A stretch of DNA of 64,000 bases from Aestuariibacter sp. Its GTDB lineage: Bacteria > Pseudomonadota > Gammaproteobacteria > Enterobacterales > Alteromonadaceae. The number at the start of each line of letters is the position of its first letter. Position 1 is the first letter of the stretch. The translations under genes were made by a program, and so were the position numbers. The stretch spans positions 3,088,345 through 3,152,344 of the forward strand of contig CP051238.1 of NCBI GenBank assembly GCA_017794925.1. Direction: 5' to 3'. Under the pieces are notes generated by a model that saw only the letters and a program-made list of their open reading frames with translations, was not told where the DNA came from and did not search any database. Shown here piece by piece: positions 9,139-20,565 of the stretch.

Positions 9139-9411
9139 TCATGGCGTTATTTTAATTGTAATGTCGCTGTTTGGCTTACAACAACATGGCAGGATTTCAT
9201 CGTCGTCGATAAAGGCGAGGGGATCGGTGGTGTAGTCTACGTCTCCTGACAAAATTTTTGTCCGGCATGCACCACAAAACCCTTCCCGACAATGGTATTG
9301 CACTTCAACGTTCTGTGCTTCAAGGGTTTCTAGCAGGGTTTTGTTGGCGTGTGAGGTGATCGTCACCGTATCGATTATCTCGATACGGTGCTCATCGTCC
9401 TTGGTGGTCAT
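9139..9411 (-). CDS. yfaE: Class I ribonucleotide reductase maintenance ferredoxin YfaE
   Basis: 90 residues. Plant-type 2Fe-2S ferredoxin: Cys41, Cys46 and Cys49 in CREGFCGACR, and the fourth ligand within the unusual triple CCC at 76-78. YfaE supplies electrons that restore the diferric-tyrosyl cofactor of NrdB. It starts 3 bp after nrdB, the same position as in E. coli, and closes the nrdAB-yfaE unit. Confidence 0.93.
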   Translation of the reverse strand: MTTKDDEHRIEIIDTVTITSHANKTLLETLEAQNVEVQYHCREGFCGACRTKILSGDVDYTTDPLAFIDDDEILPCCCKPNSDITIKITP

Positions 9412-9414
9412 TCC

Positions 9415-10545
9415 TTATAATTCGAAGTCCGCGAAGTCATCTTCACTGACTGACGAGTCAATCTGGCCGACTAAATAAGAGCTGATTTCAGACTCCTGAG
9501 GGGCTACCTGAACATTATCTGATACCAGGTAGTTGTTCATCCATGGGAGTGGGTTACTGGTTACGTCGAATGGCGTTCCCATACCAATGGCTGACATACG
9601 TTGATTGGCAATGTACTCAACATACTGACACAGGATTTCTTTGTTAAGACCAATCATAGAGCCGTGTTGGAACAGGTACTCTGCCCATTGCTTCTCTTGT
9701 TCAACTGCCTTCAGGAAAATGGCTTTGGCTTCTTCGTGACACTCTTCTGCAATCTCGGCCATTTCAGGATCGTCTTTTCCTCTGGCCCACAAATTCAAAA
9801 TGTGCTGAGTAGAGGTTAAGTGCAGGTTTTCGTCACGGGCAATCAAACGAATAATCTTTGAATTGCCTTCCATCAGTTCACGTTCTGCAAACGCAAAGGT
9901 ACAGGCGAACGACACGTAAAAACGAATGGCTTCCAGTGCGTTAACTGAATTCATGCAAAGGTACATTTTTTTCTTCAGTTCGCGCATGGTAACAACGTAG
10001 GGCTCGCCGTCTAATTCGTAGGTGCCTTCGCCGCGTGTTTGCCACAGCTGGGTCGCGTAAATCAAATCGTCGTAGTATCGTGAGATGTCGGTCGCACGAC
10101 GTTTGATCTCTTCGTTGTCCACGATATCTTCGAAGATTTCGCTGGGATCAACAAACAGATTCCGCAAAATGTGCGTGTAAGAGCGAGAGTGAATCGTCTC
10201 AAAGAAAGACCAGGTTTCGACCCAGGTTTCTAATTCTGGCAACGAGATTATCGGTAAAAATGCGATATTCGGACTGCGGCCCTGAACAGAATCGAGCAGA
10301 GTCTGGTACTTCAGGTTTGAAATAAAAATATGTTTTTCCGGATCGCTTAATTTTTGAAAATCAACGCGGTCACGGCTTACATCTACTTCCTCAGGGCGCC
10401 AGAAAAAGCTGATTTGCTTTTCGATGAGCTTTTCAAAAATTGAATGTTTTTGCTGATCATATCGGGCAACGTTAACCGGCTTGCCGAAAAACATAGGTTC
10501 ATCAAGTTGGTTTGTTTTTTCTTGATTAAACGTGGTGTATTTCAT
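9415..10545 (-). CDS. nrdB: Ribonucleoside-diphosphate reductase class Ia, beta subunit
   Basis: 376 residues, same length as E. coli NrdB. Radical tyrosine is Tyr123 in HSRSYTHI; diiron ligands Asp85, Glu116 and His119 are in place, with the second ligand set later in [10 protein letters not shown]. The C-terminal tail (DDFADFEL) is the peptide that docks on the alpha subunit. It makes the stable tyrosyl radical needed by NrdA for dNTP supply. A 63-bp gap with a terminator-like hairpin separates it from nrdA. Confidence 0.97.
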   Translation of the reverse strand: MKYTTFNQEKTNQLDEPMFFGKPVNVARYDQQKHSIFEKLIEKQISFFWRPEEVDVSRDRVDFQKLSDPEKHIFISNLKYQTLLDSVQGRSPNIAFLPIISLPELETWVETWSFFETIHSRSYTHILRNLFVDPSEIFEDIVDNEEIKRRATDISRYYDDLIYATQLWQTRGEGTYELDGEPYVVTMRELKKKMYLCMNSVNALEAIRFYVSFACTFAFAERELMEGNSKIIRLIARDENLHLTSTQHILNLWARGKDDPEMAEIAEECHEEAKAIFLKAVEQEKQWAEYLFQHGSMIGLNKEILCQYVEYIANQRMSAIGMGTPFDVTSNPLPWMNNYLVSDNVQVAPQESEISSYLVGQIDSSVSEDDFADFEL

Positions 10546-10568
10546 AGTTCAAATCACTTCACTAGCGC

Positions 10569-10596
10569 AAAAAATCGCCCGACATCGTAGCCGGGC
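10569..10596 (-). terminator. Terminator-like hairpin between nrdA and nrdB
   Basis: On the minus strand a GCCCG/CGGGC stem (10592-10596 with 10577-10581, 10-base loop) is followed by GATTTTTT. It lies inside the operon, so it may partially terminate and lower nrdB relative to nrdA, or stabilise the nrdA 3' end. Confidence 0.5.
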
Positions 10597-10608
10597 ATTA
10601 TTCTTATA

Positions 10609-12930
10609 TTAGATCTTACAGGCGCCGCCTGCGCAATCGTCATCTTCGGTCTCCACCACAGCTTGTGCTTGCGGCTTAGCTTCAGCCTGATTGGCCTCAA
10701 CCGGTGCCGCATCGGCAGCGCCGTCACGGGTGTTGTGGTAGTAAAGGGTCTTAACGCCCAGCTTGTATGCCGTTAATAAGTCTTTTAATAGCAAGCGCAT
10801 TGGCACTTTGCTGTTTTCGTACTTAGACGGGTTATAACTGGTGTTTGCAGAGATTGTCTGGTCGATGAACTTCTGCATAATGCCACACAGTTGCAGATAA
10901 CCGTCGTTAGACGGAATATCCCACAGCAATTCGTACTGGTCTTTCAGACGCTCATACTCAGGAACAACCTGTTTCAGCACACCATCCTTACTGGACTTAA
11001 TACTGATATGGCCGCGAGGTGGTTCAATGCCGTTGGTGGCATTTGAAATCTGCGATGAAGTCTCTGAAGGCATCAGGGCAGACAGGGTAGAGTTACGTAA
11101 ACCATGTTCGACGATTTCTGCGCGCAAACCTTCCCAGTCCAGGTGCAGCGGTTCATCACACACGCTGTCCAGATCTTTCTTATAGGTGTCGATTGGCAGG
11201 ATACCTTTGGCATACGTCGTTTCGTTGAATTTAGGACACGCGCCTTTTTCTTTCGCTAGGTTAACCGATGCTTTCAGCAAGTGATACTGCATGGCTTCGA
11301 AGGTGCGGTGAACCAAGCCATTGGCACTGAAATCTGAGTATTTCACGCCGTTTTTCGCCAGGTAATAAGCGAAGTTAATAACGCCTATACCCAACGTACG
11401 ACGATTCATTGTAGCATTGTAGGCCGCAGGAACAGGGTAGTCCTGGTAGTCTAACAAGCTATCCAGTGCACGTACTGCAAGGTCTGACAACTCTTCAAAT
11501 TCATCAAGTGATTTAATTGCACCCAGGTTGAACGCCGACAGCGTACACAACGCAATTTCGCCGTTTTCGTCGTTTACGTGCTCAAGCGGCTTGGTAGGCA
11601 GGGCAATTTCCAGGCACAGGTTGCTTTGACGTACCGGGGCAACAGCCGGATCAAACGGACTGTGGGTATTACAGTGATCAACGTTTTGCAGATAGATACG
11701 GCCAGTGCTTGCACGTTCCTGCATAAACAGGCTGAACAGTTCCATGGCTTTGATACGCTTTTTGCGAATCGACTCGTCCTGTTCATATTTTACGTATAGT
11801 TCTTCAAACTTCGGCTGATCAGCAAAGAACGCGTCGTACAATCCAGGCACGTCAGACGGGCTAAACAGGGTGATGTAGTCGTCCTTCATCATGCGCTGGT
11901 ACATGAGTTTGTTAAATTGCACACCGTAATCCAGGTGACGAACGCGGTTCTCTTCTACACCACGGTTGTTCTTCAATACCAGTAATGATTCAATTTCAAG
12001 GTGCCACAGTGGGTAGAACAACGTAGCTGCGCCACCGCGAACACCGCCCTGAGAGCAGCTCTTCACCGCCGTTTGGAAATACTTATAGAACGGGATACAT
12101 CCGGTGTGGAACGCTTCACCACCGCGGATAGGGCTGCCTAGTGCACGAATTCGACCTGCATTCACACCGATACCGGCGCGTTGGCTAACGTATTTTACAA
12201 TTGCACTGGCTGTAGCGTTGATTGAATCCAGACTGTCACCGGTTTCAATTAACACACAAGAACTAAACTGACGGGTAGGTGTACGTACACCGGCCATAAT
12301 AGGCGTAGGCAATGAGATCTTAAACGTAGACGCAGCATCATAAAATCTGCGGATGTAATCCAAACGTGTTGATTTCGGGTAGTTCGCAAATAAACAGGCG
12401 GCTACCAAAATATACAGGAATTGGGCGCTTTCATAGATTTCACCGGTTACCCGGTTTTGCACCAGGTATTTTCCTTCAAGCTGCTTAACAGCAGCATAAC
12501 TGAAGTTCATGTCACGCCAGTGGTTCATGTACGAATCCATTTCAGCGAATTCTTCCGGCGTGTAGTCTTCAAGCAGGTGTTGATCGTATTTACCCATGTC
12601 CACCATGCGAGCCACATGCGTAAACAACGCTGGCGGCTCGAATTGGCCAAACGCTTTTTTGCGCAGATGGAAAATCGCTAAGCGAGCGGCTAAATACTGA
12701 TAGTCCGGGGCATCAGTAGAAATCAGGTCAGCTGCAGACTTAATCAGTGTTTCGTGAATTTCGGCGGTTTTTATGCCGTCGTAGAACTGAATGTGTGCCT
12801 TGATTTCAACTTGAGAAACAGAGACGTTGTGAAGGTCCTTGGCTGCCCAAGTGATGACTTTGTGAATTTTATCTAGATCAATGGGCTCTTTCTCACCATT
12901 GCGTTTGGTGACAGATAAATTGTTATTCAT
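10609..12930 (-). CDS. nrdA: Ribonucleoside-diphosphate reductase class Ia, alpha subunit
   Basis: 773 residues from the ATG at 12930; the peptide then begins MNNNLSVTKRNGE, aligning with E. coli MNQNLLVTKRDG. A frame extension to 12987 adds 19 residues not found in the family; neither start has a good ribosome site. An ATP-cone (about 5-95, dATP activity control) precedes the catalytic barrel, which shows the PTPIMAGVRTPTRQFSSC and NLCLEIALPTKP motifs. The C-terminus carries the redox pair C-x-x-x-x-C in DDCAGGACKI. Reduces NDPs to dNDPs with NrdB. The upstream region holds a DnaA-like box and NrdR-like boxes. Confidence 0.96.
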   Translation of the reverse strand: MNNNLSVTKRNGEKEPIDLDKIHKVITWAAKDLHNVSVSQVEIKAHIQFYDGIKTAEIHETLIKSAADLISTDAPDYQYLAARLAIFHLRKKAFGQFEPPALFTHVARMVDMGKYDQHLLEDYTPEEFAEMDSYMNHWRDMNFSYAAVKQLEGKYLVQNRVTGEIYESAQFLYILVAACLFANYPKSTRLDYIRRFYDAASTFKISLPTPIMAGVRTPTRQFSSCVLIETGDSLDSINATASAIVKYVSQRAGIGVNAGRIRALGSPIRGGEAFHTGCIPFYKYFQTAVKSCSQGGVRGGAATLFYPLWHLEIESLLVLKNNRGVEENRVRHLDYGVQFNKLMYQRMMKDDYITLFSPSDVPGLYDAFFADQPKFEELYVKYEQDESIRKKRIKAMELFSLFMQERASTGRIYLQNVDHCNTHSPFDPAVAPVRQSNLCLEIALPTKPLEHVNDENGEIALCTLSAFNLGAIKSLDEFEELSDLAVRALDSLLDYQDYPVPAAYNATMNRRTLGIGVINFAYYLAKNGVKYSDFSANGLVHRTFEAMQYHLLKASVNLAKEKGACPKFNETTYAKGILPIDTYKKDLDSVCDEPLHLDWEGLRAEIVEHGLRNSTLSALMPSETSSQISNATNGIEPPRGHISIKSSKDGVLKQVVPEYERLKDQYELLWDIPSNDGYLQLCGIMQKFIDQTISANTSYNPSKYENSKVPMRLLLKDLLTAYKLGVKTLYYHNTRDGAADAAPVEANQAEAKPQAQAVVETEDDDCAGGACKI

Positions 12931-13355
12931 TTTTACTGGCCGTTTGTCTGTTAGCGCTTGTCGCGGGGCAGGTGATGCATTGCCCAATTATTGTTTTAAA
13001 TGCTTTCCTTACCGTAGGATCGATGATTGATCCTACCGATCCGCAAATGTTCTGGGGGATCAGATGACCTCAAACTCAACTGACTCAGAACAGGACTACG
13101 TGCGGATAACCACAAGATAGTGAGGTTTTGCCTTTATTGCAACCCAATATCTGGTGCTTAATTCACCGATCAAACACAAGAGATATTTTGGTTAGTGTTG
13201 ACTAACTGTTTATCATCTAACTTAGCGACATTTGCATAAATGCAAGCATTTTTGCGTTTTTTTGATCGGCTTAAATTTTTTTTGACGGAAAAAAACGTTT
13301 TTATAAAAAACCGCTATATAGTGCTGTTTTATATTTTACAGCACTACATATTGTG
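12931..13355 (-). promoter_or_regulatory. Long non-coding nrdA upstream region
   Basis: About 425 bp with no supportable gene lies between ubiG and nrdA. It contains a DnaA-like 9-mer (13101-13109; minus strand TTATCCGCA, one mismatch to TTATCCACA), an AT palindrome TTGCATAAATGCAA near 13232-13245, and, next to ubiG, a pair of NrdR-like boxes. If transcription starts near the boxes, nrdA has an untranslated leader of roughly 350 nucleotides. Confidence 0.55.
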
Positions 13356-13356
13356 T
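13309..13356 (-). promoter_or_regulatory. Tandem NrdR-like boxes
   Basis: Box at 13341-13356 (GCACTACATATTGTGT) matches the NrdR consensus ACACWATATATWGTGT at about 14 of 16 positions. A weaker partner at 13309-13324 (about 10 of 16) lies 32 bp away, three helical turns, the usual NrdR arrangement. The region between them also forms a 9-bp inverted repeat (13319-13327 with 13338-13346), which could serve as the ubiG 3' hairpin since ubiG ends at 13356. Confidence 0.55.
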
Positions 13357-14072
13357 TAGAGAGCAGGTTTTTCACAATGAATAATATAGTTCACATCGAT
13401 GTTTTTATTCGACAGCAAAAATTGCTGGTTAAACGGATCGTAGTGAATGCCCGTCGTTGAACGTGGGATCAGCCCGGCGTGATCGGCGATCTTCATGAGT
13501 TCTGAAGGCTTCATAAAACGTTGGTACTGATGCGTGCCTTTGGGTACCCATTGCAGCACGTACTCCGCAGCGACAATACCCAGCAAGTAGGATTTAACAT
13601 TGCGGTTCAAAGTAGAAAAGAACAATTTTCCTCCGGGCTTAACCAAATCAGTGCAGGCTTTAATCACAGAGGCGGGGTCGGGTACGTGTTCCAGCATTTC
13701 CATGCATGTCACTACATCGAAGCTGCCGGCGTGCTCTGCGGCAAAGGTTTCTGCACTGGTACAGTGATAAGCAACTTTAATCCCAGACTCCAGACCGTGA
13801 AGATGTGCTATCTCCAATGAGGCTTCAGCCATATCGATACCCGTTACATCAGCACCACGTTGAGCCAGCGATTCTGCCAGAATGCCGCCGCCGCAACCCA
13901 CATCCAGAATCTTTTTACCAAACAAACCGTCGCTTTCTGCTTCTATAAAGGAAAGGCGAAGTGGGTTGATAGTGTGTAGCGGCTTAAATTCACCTTCCGG
14001 GTCCCACCAGCGCTCTGCGATTTGCGAGAATTTGTCGATTTCTGTTTGGTCAACGTTTTGAGTAGATGACAT
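13356..14072 (-). CDS. ubiG: Bifunctional ubiquinone O-methyltransferase UbiG
   Basis: 238 residues from the ATG at 14072 (GGAA upstream); the longer frame to 14117 adds 15 residues outside the family. SAM-binding motif I is [15 protein letters not shown], with the GIDMAEASL acidic strand and [13 protein letters not shown] after it. UbiG carries out both O-methylations in ubiquinone synthesis. It stands divergent from gyrA and upstream of nrdA, the E. coli order. Confidence 0.95.
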   Translation of the reverse strand: MSSTQNVDQTEIDKFSQIAERWWDPEGEFKPLHTINPLRLSFIEAESDGLFGKKILDVGCGGGILAESLAQRGADVTGIDMAEASLEIAHLHGLESGIKVAYHCTSAETFAAEHAGSFDVVTCMEMLEHVPDPASVIKACTDLVKPGGKLFFSTLNRNVKSYLLGIVAAEYVLQWVPKGTHQYQRFMKPSELMKIADHAGLIPRSTTGIHYDPFNQQFLLSNKNIDVNYIIHCEKPAL

Positions 14073-14360
14073 TGGGATTTCCAATACCTTTATATGGAGT
14101 ACTTTGAAACGCAACATACCTCAAAACCGCGATTGCTTCACGGCTAAATTTAACCAGCAATGAGTAATTGAACAAAAAATGTCCGCTCGTGCTTTTTTGC
14201 TGCGATCCGCGACATTATTCACTACATAAATGCTGTTTTGGGTGGTAGACTCAATGGTTAATCAAAAGACCCCAAATGCGTGTCAGAAGGGAAATATGAC
14301 GCAAGGACGTCACATTACTGTCCTGTCACGAGAAACTTATAATAAGGGACCAAGCAGTTT

Positions 14361-17042
14361 ATGACTGATAACGCCAAAGAAATTCTCCCGATTAATATTG
14401 AGGAAGAGCTAAAAACATCGTATCTCGACTATGCGATGAGCGTTATAGTTGGGCGAGCGCTGCCTGACGTAAGAGATGGTTTAAAGCCAGTACACCGCCG
14501 TGTACTGTTCGCGATGAACGAACTCAAAAACGATTTCAACAAGCCTTATAAAAAGTCTGCCCGTGTGGTCGGTGACGTAATCGGTAAATATCACCCGCAT
14601 GGTGACTCAGCCGTCTACGATACTATCGTACGTATGGCACAGCCTTTCTCACTGCGCTATATGCTGGTAGACGGGCAGGGTAACTTTGGTTCTGTAGACG
14701 GTGACTCAGCTGCTGCAATGCGTTACACCGAAGTGCGCATGGCGAAAATCGCCCATGAGTTGCTGGCCGACCTTGAAAAAGAAACGGTAGATTTTGTACC
14801 GAACTACGATGGTACCGAGCAGATCCCTGCGGTTTTGCCAACCAAAGTACCTAACCTGCTTGTTAATGGTTCCTCGGGTATCGCCGTTGGTATGGCGACC
14901 AATATCCCGCCACATAACTTAACGGAAGTGGTTAACGGCTGTATTGCACTTATTGAAGACCCGACACTGGGTATCGATCAGTTAATGGAATACATTCCCG
15001 GCCCGGACTTCCCAACTGCTGCTATGATCAGTGGCCGTAAGGGAATTGACGATGCCTATCGCACCGGTCGTGGTAAAATTTACCTGCGTGCGCGTGCTGA
15101 AATTGAGACCGAAGATAACGGTAAAGAAACCATCATCGTTAACGAGATCCCGTATCAGGTTAACAAAGCCCGCTTGATCGAAAAGATTGCTGAGCTGGTT
15201 AAAGAAAAACGAATTGAAGGTGTTTCTGCACTGCGTGACGAGTCTGACAAAGACGGCATGCGCATTGTTATTGAAGTTAAACGTAACGAATCTGCAGAAG
15301 TCCTGCTTAATCACCTGTATGCCAATACCCAGCTTCAAACGGTATTCGGTATTAACATGGTTGCGCTTGATAACGGTCAGCCTAAGGTATTCAACCTTAA
15401 AGAAACGCTAGAATGCTTTATTCTTCACCGCCGTGAAGTGGTTACCCGCCGTACTGTATTTGAATTACGCAAAGCCAGAGAGCGCGCACATATCCTTGAA
15501 GGGTTAGCGATTGCACTGGCGAATATTGATCCGGTTATTGACCTTATCAAAGCGTCATCCAGTCCGGCTGATGCGAAAAAAGCATTAGTTGCACAGGGCT
15601 GGCAGTTAGGCGACGTAGCAGAAATGCTGCAGCGCGCCGGTAATGACGCTGCTCGTCCTGACTGGTTAGCGCCAGAGTTTGGTATTCGCGATGGTCAGTA
15701 TTACCTGACTGAACAACAGGCACAGGCAATCCTGGACCTGCGTTTACATAAACTGACAGGCCTGGAACATGAAAAAATCCTTGATGAATACAAGGCATTG
15801 CTTGAGCTGATTGCAGAGTTACTGCATATCCTGGGCAGCCCTGAGCGTCTGATGGAAGTGATTCGTGAAGAGCTGGAAAAAATCCGTGACGAATTCGGTG
15901 ACGAGCGCCGTACAGAAATTACTGCTGCAAGTCATGATATTGATATCGAAGATTTGATTGAGCAGGAAGACGTTGTAGTTACCTTGTCTCGCGAAGGCTA
16001 TGTGAAGTACCAAAAATTAACTGAGTACGAAGCCCAGCGCCGCGGCGGTAAAGGTAAGTCTGCAACGAAGATGAAAGACGAAGACTTCATCGAAAAGCTG
16101 TTGGTAGCCAATACCCACGACCATATTCTGTGCTTCTCGACCCGTGGTCGACTGTACTGGTTAAAAGTGTATCAGTTGCCACTAGCCAGCCGTAATGCCC
16201 GTGGTCGTCCAATCGTGAATATTCTGCCGCTGGAAGACGACGAGCGTATTACCGCGATTCTGCCGATTAAAGAGTTTGAAGAAGACAAGTTCGTGTTAAT
16301 GGCTACCGCCAATGGCGTAGTGAAGAAAACAAGCCTGACTCAGTATTCACGTCCTCGCAGTAACGGTATCATCGCTGTAAACCTTAATGATGGCGATGAG
16401 TTGATTGGCGTGTCGATTACTCACGGTGATGACGACATTATGCTGTTCTCTGATGAAGGTAAGGTTGTTCGTTTCAACGAAAAACTGCGTGACTCAGAAA
16501 CCGGTGAAGTAAAACTGGACCCAGAAACAGGCGAGGAGCTTTATGCGCTGCGTCCAATGGGCCGGACTGCAACCGGCGTGCGCGGTATTAAGCTTCAGGA
16601 AGGTCAGAAGGTTGTATCACTGATTGTACCAAAAGGTGACGGGGCTATTCTAACCGCTACTGAAAACGGTTTCGGTAAGCGTACACCACTGGCAGACTAC
16701 CCGGCCAAGAGCCGTGCGACACAGGGTGTGGTGTCAATAAAAGTATCTGAGCGTAACGGCAAGGTTGTTGGCGCGGTTCAGGTAGACGAAAACGACGAAA
16801 TTATGTTGATAAGCGATGCCGGTACTCTGGTTCGTACCCGTGTTAGCGAAGTATCAACGGTAGGTCGAAATACACAGGGCGTGCGACTGATTCGTACTGC
16901 TGACGACGAGCATGTAGTGGCGTTGCAGCGTATTGAAGAAGTAGAAGAAGTCCTGCCAGAGCTTGACGAAAATGGTGAAGCGCTGGAAGCCACAAACACC
17001 GCAACAGACGGTGATAATAATGAGCCTGCGACAGACGAATAA
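14361..17042 (+). CDS. gyrA: DNA gyrase subunit A
   Basis: 893 residues. Catalytic Tyr122 lies in AAMRYTEV. The quinolone-resistance region reads [13 protein letters not shown] with Ser83 and Asp87, the susceptible residues. The GyrA box QRRGGKG in the C-terminal pinwheel shows this is gyrase and not ParC. The tail (about 865-893) is acidic and rich in Asn/Thr. Gyrase introduces negative supercoils using ATP with GyrB. A 288-bp spacer to ubiG carries its promoter region; I could not fix the promoter elements. Confidence 0.98.
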   Translation: MTDNAKEILPINIEEELKTSYLDYAMSVIVGRALPDVRDGLKPVHRRVLFAMNELKNDFNKPYKKSARVVGDVIGKYHPHGDSAVYDTIVRMAQPFSLRYMLVDGQGNFGSVDGDSAAAMRYTEVRMAKIAHELLADLEKETVDFVPNYDGTEQIPAVLPTKVPNLLVNGSSGIAVGMATNIPPHNLTEVVNGCIALIEDPTLGIDQLMEYIPGPDFPTAAMISGRKGIDDAYRTGRGKIYLRARAEIETEDNGKETIIVNEIPYQVNKARLIEKIAELVKEKRIEGVSALRDESDKDGMRIVIEVKRNESAEVLLNHLYANTQLQTVFGINMVALDNGQPKVFNLKETLECFILHRREVVTRRTVFELRKARERAHILEGLAIALANIDPVIDLIKASSSPADAKKALVAQGWQLGDVAEMLQRAGNDAARPDWLAPEFGIRDGQYYLTEQQAQAILDLRLHKLTGLEHEKILDEYKALLELIAELLHILGSPERLMEVIREELEKIRDEFGDERRTEITAASHDIDIEDLIEQEDVVVTLSREGYVKYQKLTEYEAQRRGGKGKSATKMKDEDFIEKLLVANTHDHILCFSTRGRLYWLKVYQLPLASRNARGRPIVNILPLEDDERITAILPIKEFEEDKFVLMATANGVVKKTSLTQYSRPRSNGIIAVNLNDGDELIGVSITHGDDDIMLFSDEGKVVRFNEKLRDSETGEVKLDPETGEELYALRPMGRTATGVRGIKLQEGQKVVSLIVPKGDGAILTATENGFGKRTPLADYPAKSRATQGVVSIKVSERNGKVVGAVQVDENDEIMLISDAGTLVRTRVSEVSTVGRNTQGVRLIRTADDEHVVALQRIEEVEEVLPELDENGEALEATNTATDGDNNEPATDE

Positions 17043-17073
17043 ATCCTGATTCAACAGGACTATAAATGGTGAA

Positions 17074-17102
17074 CGAGCGGCTATGTGCCGCTTGTTTTTT
17101 TG
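17074..17102 (+). terminator. Intrinsic terminator after gyrA
   Basis: Nine-bp stem with one G-U pair (17074-17082 with 17088-17096), 5-base loop, followed by seven T. Confidence 0.9.
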
Positions 17103-17185
17103 CCGTCAGGGAAGCCTGGCTGTTTGTTGGTTTAACAGAGACCAGCGGATCAGGAAGGCCTCCATAACAGTGTTTAAGAAAGCTC

Positions 17186-18271
17186 ATGAAACAAGTATTT
17201 AATTTCAGTGCCGGTCCTGCCATGCTGCCAGCAGCTGTGATGGCCAAAGCACAACAAGAATTCATAAACTGGCGTGACAGTGGTTGTTCAGTCATGGAAG
17301 TCAGCCACCGTGGTGCCGACTTCATAGAGATTACTGCTCAGGCAGAGCAGGATCTGCGTGATTTATTAAAGGTACCTGACAACTACAAAGTCCTGTTTTT
17401 ACAAGGTGGCGGTCGTGGTCAATTTGCCGCGGTGCCGTTAAACCTGTCTACCAGTGACGATACCTCGTTGCACCTGGTAAGCGGTTCCTGGTCAAGCGGC
17501 GCAGTAGACGAAGCCAACAAATACAACAACGCTAAAATCATCGGTCAGGTGGTCGAGCACAATGGTTTTCAAACCGTGCCAAAGCCTGCACTTTCTGACA
17601 TAGATCAGTCTGCGGCTTATTTGCATTTCTGCCCGAACGAAACTGTTGATGGTATTGCCTTTGACTGGCTACCTGAGGCCGGTAACGTACCATTAGTGGC
17701 TGACATGTCGTCGAATATCCTGTCTAAGCCAATTGATGTGAGCAAATACGGTGTTATTTACGCCGGTGCACAGAAGAATATCGGCCCATCGGGTCTGTCG
17801 CTTGTTATTGTTCGCGATGATCTGATTGGCAAAGCGCGTCAGAGCACACCATCAATATTTGATTATGCGTTGATGGCCTCTAAAGATTCTATGTACAACA
17901 CGCCACCTACGTTTTCCTGGTATTTAGCCGGACTGGTATTCCAGTGGTTAAAAGAGCAGGGCGGTGTGGAAGCCATGGCCAGTATTAATCAACACAAAGC
18001 AGACTTGCTTTACAGTGCCATTGATGACTCGTCTTTTTATCGCAATAACGTGCATCCTGACAACCGTTCAATAATGAATGTGCCGTTCCATCTGGCTGAT
18101 CCTGCCTTAGACAAAGTCTTCCTGGAAAAATCAAAAGAAGCCGGACTGATGGCCTTAAAAGGCCACCGTTCAGTGGGCGGAATGCGCGCCAGTATTTACA
18201 ACGCAATGCCTGTTGAAGGTGTAGAAGCACTGGTGAAATTCATGCGTGAATTTGAGGAGCATTACGCATGA
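17186..18271 (+). CDS. serC: Phosphoserine aminotransferase
   Basis: 361 residues, standard length. Converts 3-phosphohydroxypyruvate with glutamate to phosphoserine, and acts in pyridoxal phosphate synthesis. Signature stretches are [27 protein letters not shown] and the PLP Lys in [12 protein letters not shown]. Its stop overlaps the aroA start by four bases (ATGA), giving the serC-aroA operon found across gammaproteobacteria. Confidence 0.97.
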   Translation: MKQVFNFSAGPAMLPAAVMAKAQQEFINWRDSGCSVMEVSHRGADFIEITAQAEQDLRDLLKVPDNYKVLFLQGGGRGQFAAVPLNLSTSDDTSLHLVSGSWSSGAVDEANKYNNAKIIGQVVEHNGFQTVPKPALSDIDQSAAYLHFCPNETVDGIAFDWLPEAGNVPLVADMSSNILSKPIDVSKYGVIYAGAQKNIGPSGLSLVIVRDDLIGKARQSTPSIFDYALMASKDSMYNTPPTFSWYLAGLVFQWLKEQGGVEAMASINQHKADLLYSAIDDSSFYRNNVHPDNRSIMNVPFHLADPALDKVFLEKSKEAGLMALKGHRSVGGMRASIYNAMPVEGVEALVKFMREFEEHYA

Positions 18272-19557
18272 CAGTAGAGCAGTTAACGTTAACGCCGGTC
18301 ACGTCTATAGACGGCGAAGTAAACGTACCAGGCTCAAAAAGCCTGTCAAATCGCGCACTATTGCTTGCCGCACTGGCTGAAGGGACAACCACACTGACGA
18401 ACCTGCTGGACAGTGATGATATTCGCCACATGTTAAAGGCGCTTACTCAGCTAGGTGTAAGCTACGAATTAAGCGAGTGCAAAACAGAATGTACTGTTCA
18501 GGGTTTAGGTGGCGCGTTTAATCACGATGAGCACCTGGAACTGTTTTTAGGTAATGCCGGTACCGCAATGCGTCCGTTGTGCGCAGCACTGGCCGCTTCC
18601 AGTGTGAACGTCACGCTGACCGGCGAGCCTCGCATGGAAGAGCGTCCGATTGGCGATCTGGTTGATGCCCTGCTTGAAGCAGGCGCTGATATCAAGTACC
18701 TGAAAAACGATGGGTATCCGCCACTACACATAGCGGGTAAAACGCTGCAAGGCGGTAAGCTGTCTGTAGACGGTAGTGTATCCAGTCAGTTTTTGACTGC
18801 ATTGCTGATGGCTGCACCCTTGTTCAGTGAGGACACGGTGATCAGCATTAAAGGTGAGTTGGTATCGAAACCCTATATCGACATCACGCTGGATACTATG
18901 GCTAAATTTGGTGTTCAGGTAGAAAACGACAATTACCAGCATTTCACTATTCGAGCCGGTCAGAAGTACATTGCACCATCACGCTTTCTGGTTGAAGGCG
19001 ATGCCTCTTCGGCCTCTTACTTTCTCGCTGCTGGCGCCATTAAAGGTGGCAGCGTTAAAGTTACCGGTATTGGTAAACAAAGCATTCAGGGCGACATTCG
19101 TTTTGCAGATGTGCTGGAAGCAATGGGGGCCAGGGTTGAATGGTTTGACGACTGTGTCGTGATCCACGGTGCCCCGCTAAAAGGTGTCGATATGGACATG
19201 AACCATATACCTGATGCGGCCATGACGATTGCGGTAGCAGCATTATTTGCTGAAGGCGAAACCTGTATCCGCAATATCTATAACTGGCGGGTAAAAGAAA
19301 CTGACCGTCTGAATGCGATGGCGACAGAGTTGCGTAAATTAGGCGTTGAAGTAGAAGAGGGGCATGATTATATTCGTGTTACACCTGCTGCTTCATTAAA
19401 GCACGCGGAAATTGACACCTATAACGATCACCGTATCGCGATGTGCTTTTCTTTGGTTAGTTTAAGCGATACACCGGTAACAATTAATGATCCGGGGTGT
19501 ACTGCTAAAACATTTCCTGATTATTTCACGCGATTTGCCACAATCTGTCATCGATAA
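18268..19557 (+). CDS. aroA: 5-enolpyruvylshikimate-3-phosphate synthase
   Basis: 429 residues. Makes EPSP from shikimate 3-phosphate and PEP in the aromatic pathway. [16 protein letters not shown] gives the N-terminal Lys/Ser substrate contacts; [11 protein letters not shown] has the Gly and Pro of the class I (glyphosate-sensitive type) enzyme; NHIPDAAMT and YNDHRIAMC are the C-terminal domain motifs. Coupled to serC by an ATGA overlap. Confidence 0.97.
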   Translation: MTVEQLTLTPVTSIDGEVNVPGSKSLSNRALLLAALAEGTTTLTNLLDSDDIRHMLKALTQLGVSYELSECKTECTVQGLGGAFNHDEHLELFLGNAGTAMRPLCAALAASSVNVTLTGEPRMEERPIGDLVDALLEAGADIKYLKNDGYPPLHIAGKTLQGGKLSVDGSVSSQFLTALLMAAPLFSEDTVISIKGELVSKPYIDITLDTMAKFGVQVENDNYQHFTIRAGQKYIAPSRFLVEGDASSASYFLAAGAIKGGSVKVTGIGKQSIQGDIRFADVLEAMGARVEWFDDCVVIHGAPLKGVDMDMNHIPDAAMTIAVAALFAEGETCIRNIYNWRVKETDRLNAMATELRKLGVEVEEGHDYIRVTPAASLKHAEIDTYNDHRIAMCFSLVSLSDTPVTINDPGCTAKTFPDYFTRFATICHR

Positions 19558-19573
19558 GTCAGATTTGCTTTTT

Positions 19574-19608
19574 ATTATGCTCACTGGTCGCACAGCGGTG
19601 AGCATAAT
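19574..19608 (+). other. Hairpin between aroA and cmk
   Basis: Perfect 11-bp inverted repeat (19574-19584 with 19598-19608) with a 13-base loop, 16 bp after aroA. No T-run follows, so it is more likely an mRNA-end stabiliser or processing site than an intrinsic terminator. The rest of the 218-bp aroA-cmk gap shows nothing else that I can name. Confidence 0.5.
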
Positions 19609-19775
19609 TTCCATCCAGGTCATTATCTTCACTTTCTGCCATTTAAATTTGGCAAACAAAATCAAACAGGTCGGAGCAATATTGACTTGTATCATTGCCT
19701 ATTTGCCTGACACGCGTATAATTGCGGCCGATTTCGACGATCCATTAACAAAAAATTTAAATAACTGGAGCAGGT

Positions 19776-20447
19776 ATGCATCCAACACCCGTAGTAACGG
19801 TAGATGGCCCGAGCGGTGCCGGGAAAGGGACCTTAAGCGCTTTATTGGCAGAAAAACTGAATTGGCATTTGCTGGACAGCGGCGCCATTTATCGGGTTTT
19901 GGCGGTCGCCGCCATGCATCACGATCTACCCATTGATGACGAAGCTGCCATTGTGCCGCTGGCATCAGGCTTAGATGTGAGCTTTGAAACAGAAAATAAC
20001 CAACGCCGTGTCGTGTTGGAAGGTGAAGACGTAACCGATGATATCCGCACCGAAGAAGTCGGCGCTGTAGCATCTCAAATAGCATCATTAGCCCGGGTTC
20101 GCGAAGCTTTATTGCGCCGACAACGCGCATTTCAGGAAAATCCTGGCTTAATTGCTGATGGACGCGATATGGGAACGGTTGTCTTCCCCGATGCGGTCGT
20201 GAAACTATTCCTTACTGCAAGTGCTGAAGCCCGCGCGGAGCGTCGCTATACGCAGTTGAAAGATAAAGGGATGGATGTTAATATTGCGCGCCTTTTAACC
20301 GATATCAAGGCTAGGGACGAACGTGATTCACAACGTTCTGTCGCACCACTGGTACCGGCAGAAGACGCAGTAATTATCGATTCAACAGATTTGGATATTA
20401 ACCAAGTCTTTGATAGTGCTATGGAAATCATCAATTCCAGACTGTAA
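19776..20447 (+). CDS. cmk: Cytidylate kinase
   Basis: 223 residues. Phosphorylates CMP and dCMP with ATP. The P-loop is [12 protein letters not shown] near residues 11-22; [14 protein letters not shown] and RDERDSQR are the usual NMP-binding and lid motifs. GGAG lies about 8 bases before the ATG. Located upstream of rpsA as in most gammaproteobacteria. Confidence 0.96.
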   Translation: MHPTPVVTVDGPSGAGKGTLSALLAEKLNWHLLDSGAIYRVLAVAAMHHDLPIDDEAAIVPLASGLDVSFETENNQRRVVLEGEDVTDDIRTEEVGAVASQIASLARVREALLRRQRAFQENPGLIADGRDMGTVVFPDAVVKLFLTASAEARAERRYTQLKDKGMDVNIARLLTDIKARDERDSQRSVAPLVPAEDAVIIDSTDLDINQVFDSAMEIINSRL

Positions 20448-20565
20448 GTCAGGAGGCGATTTTCGCCATCGCAACAGTTATTACAGGACGTAATGACTTT
20501 GTTTAATAACCCCACGGTATCGGGAATGTAGCGTGGATGTCAACTGAATATATTTACTTAATAAT

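Noticed and set aside
16843..17325. 160-codon minus-strand frame at the end of gyrA
   Set aside because: It is antisense to gyrA and serC, has no recognisable protein motif or ribosome site, and reflects codon bias of the true genes.
19699..20130. 143-codon minus-strand frame over cmk
   Set aside because: Shadow of cmk, Arg/Leu-rich without domain features.
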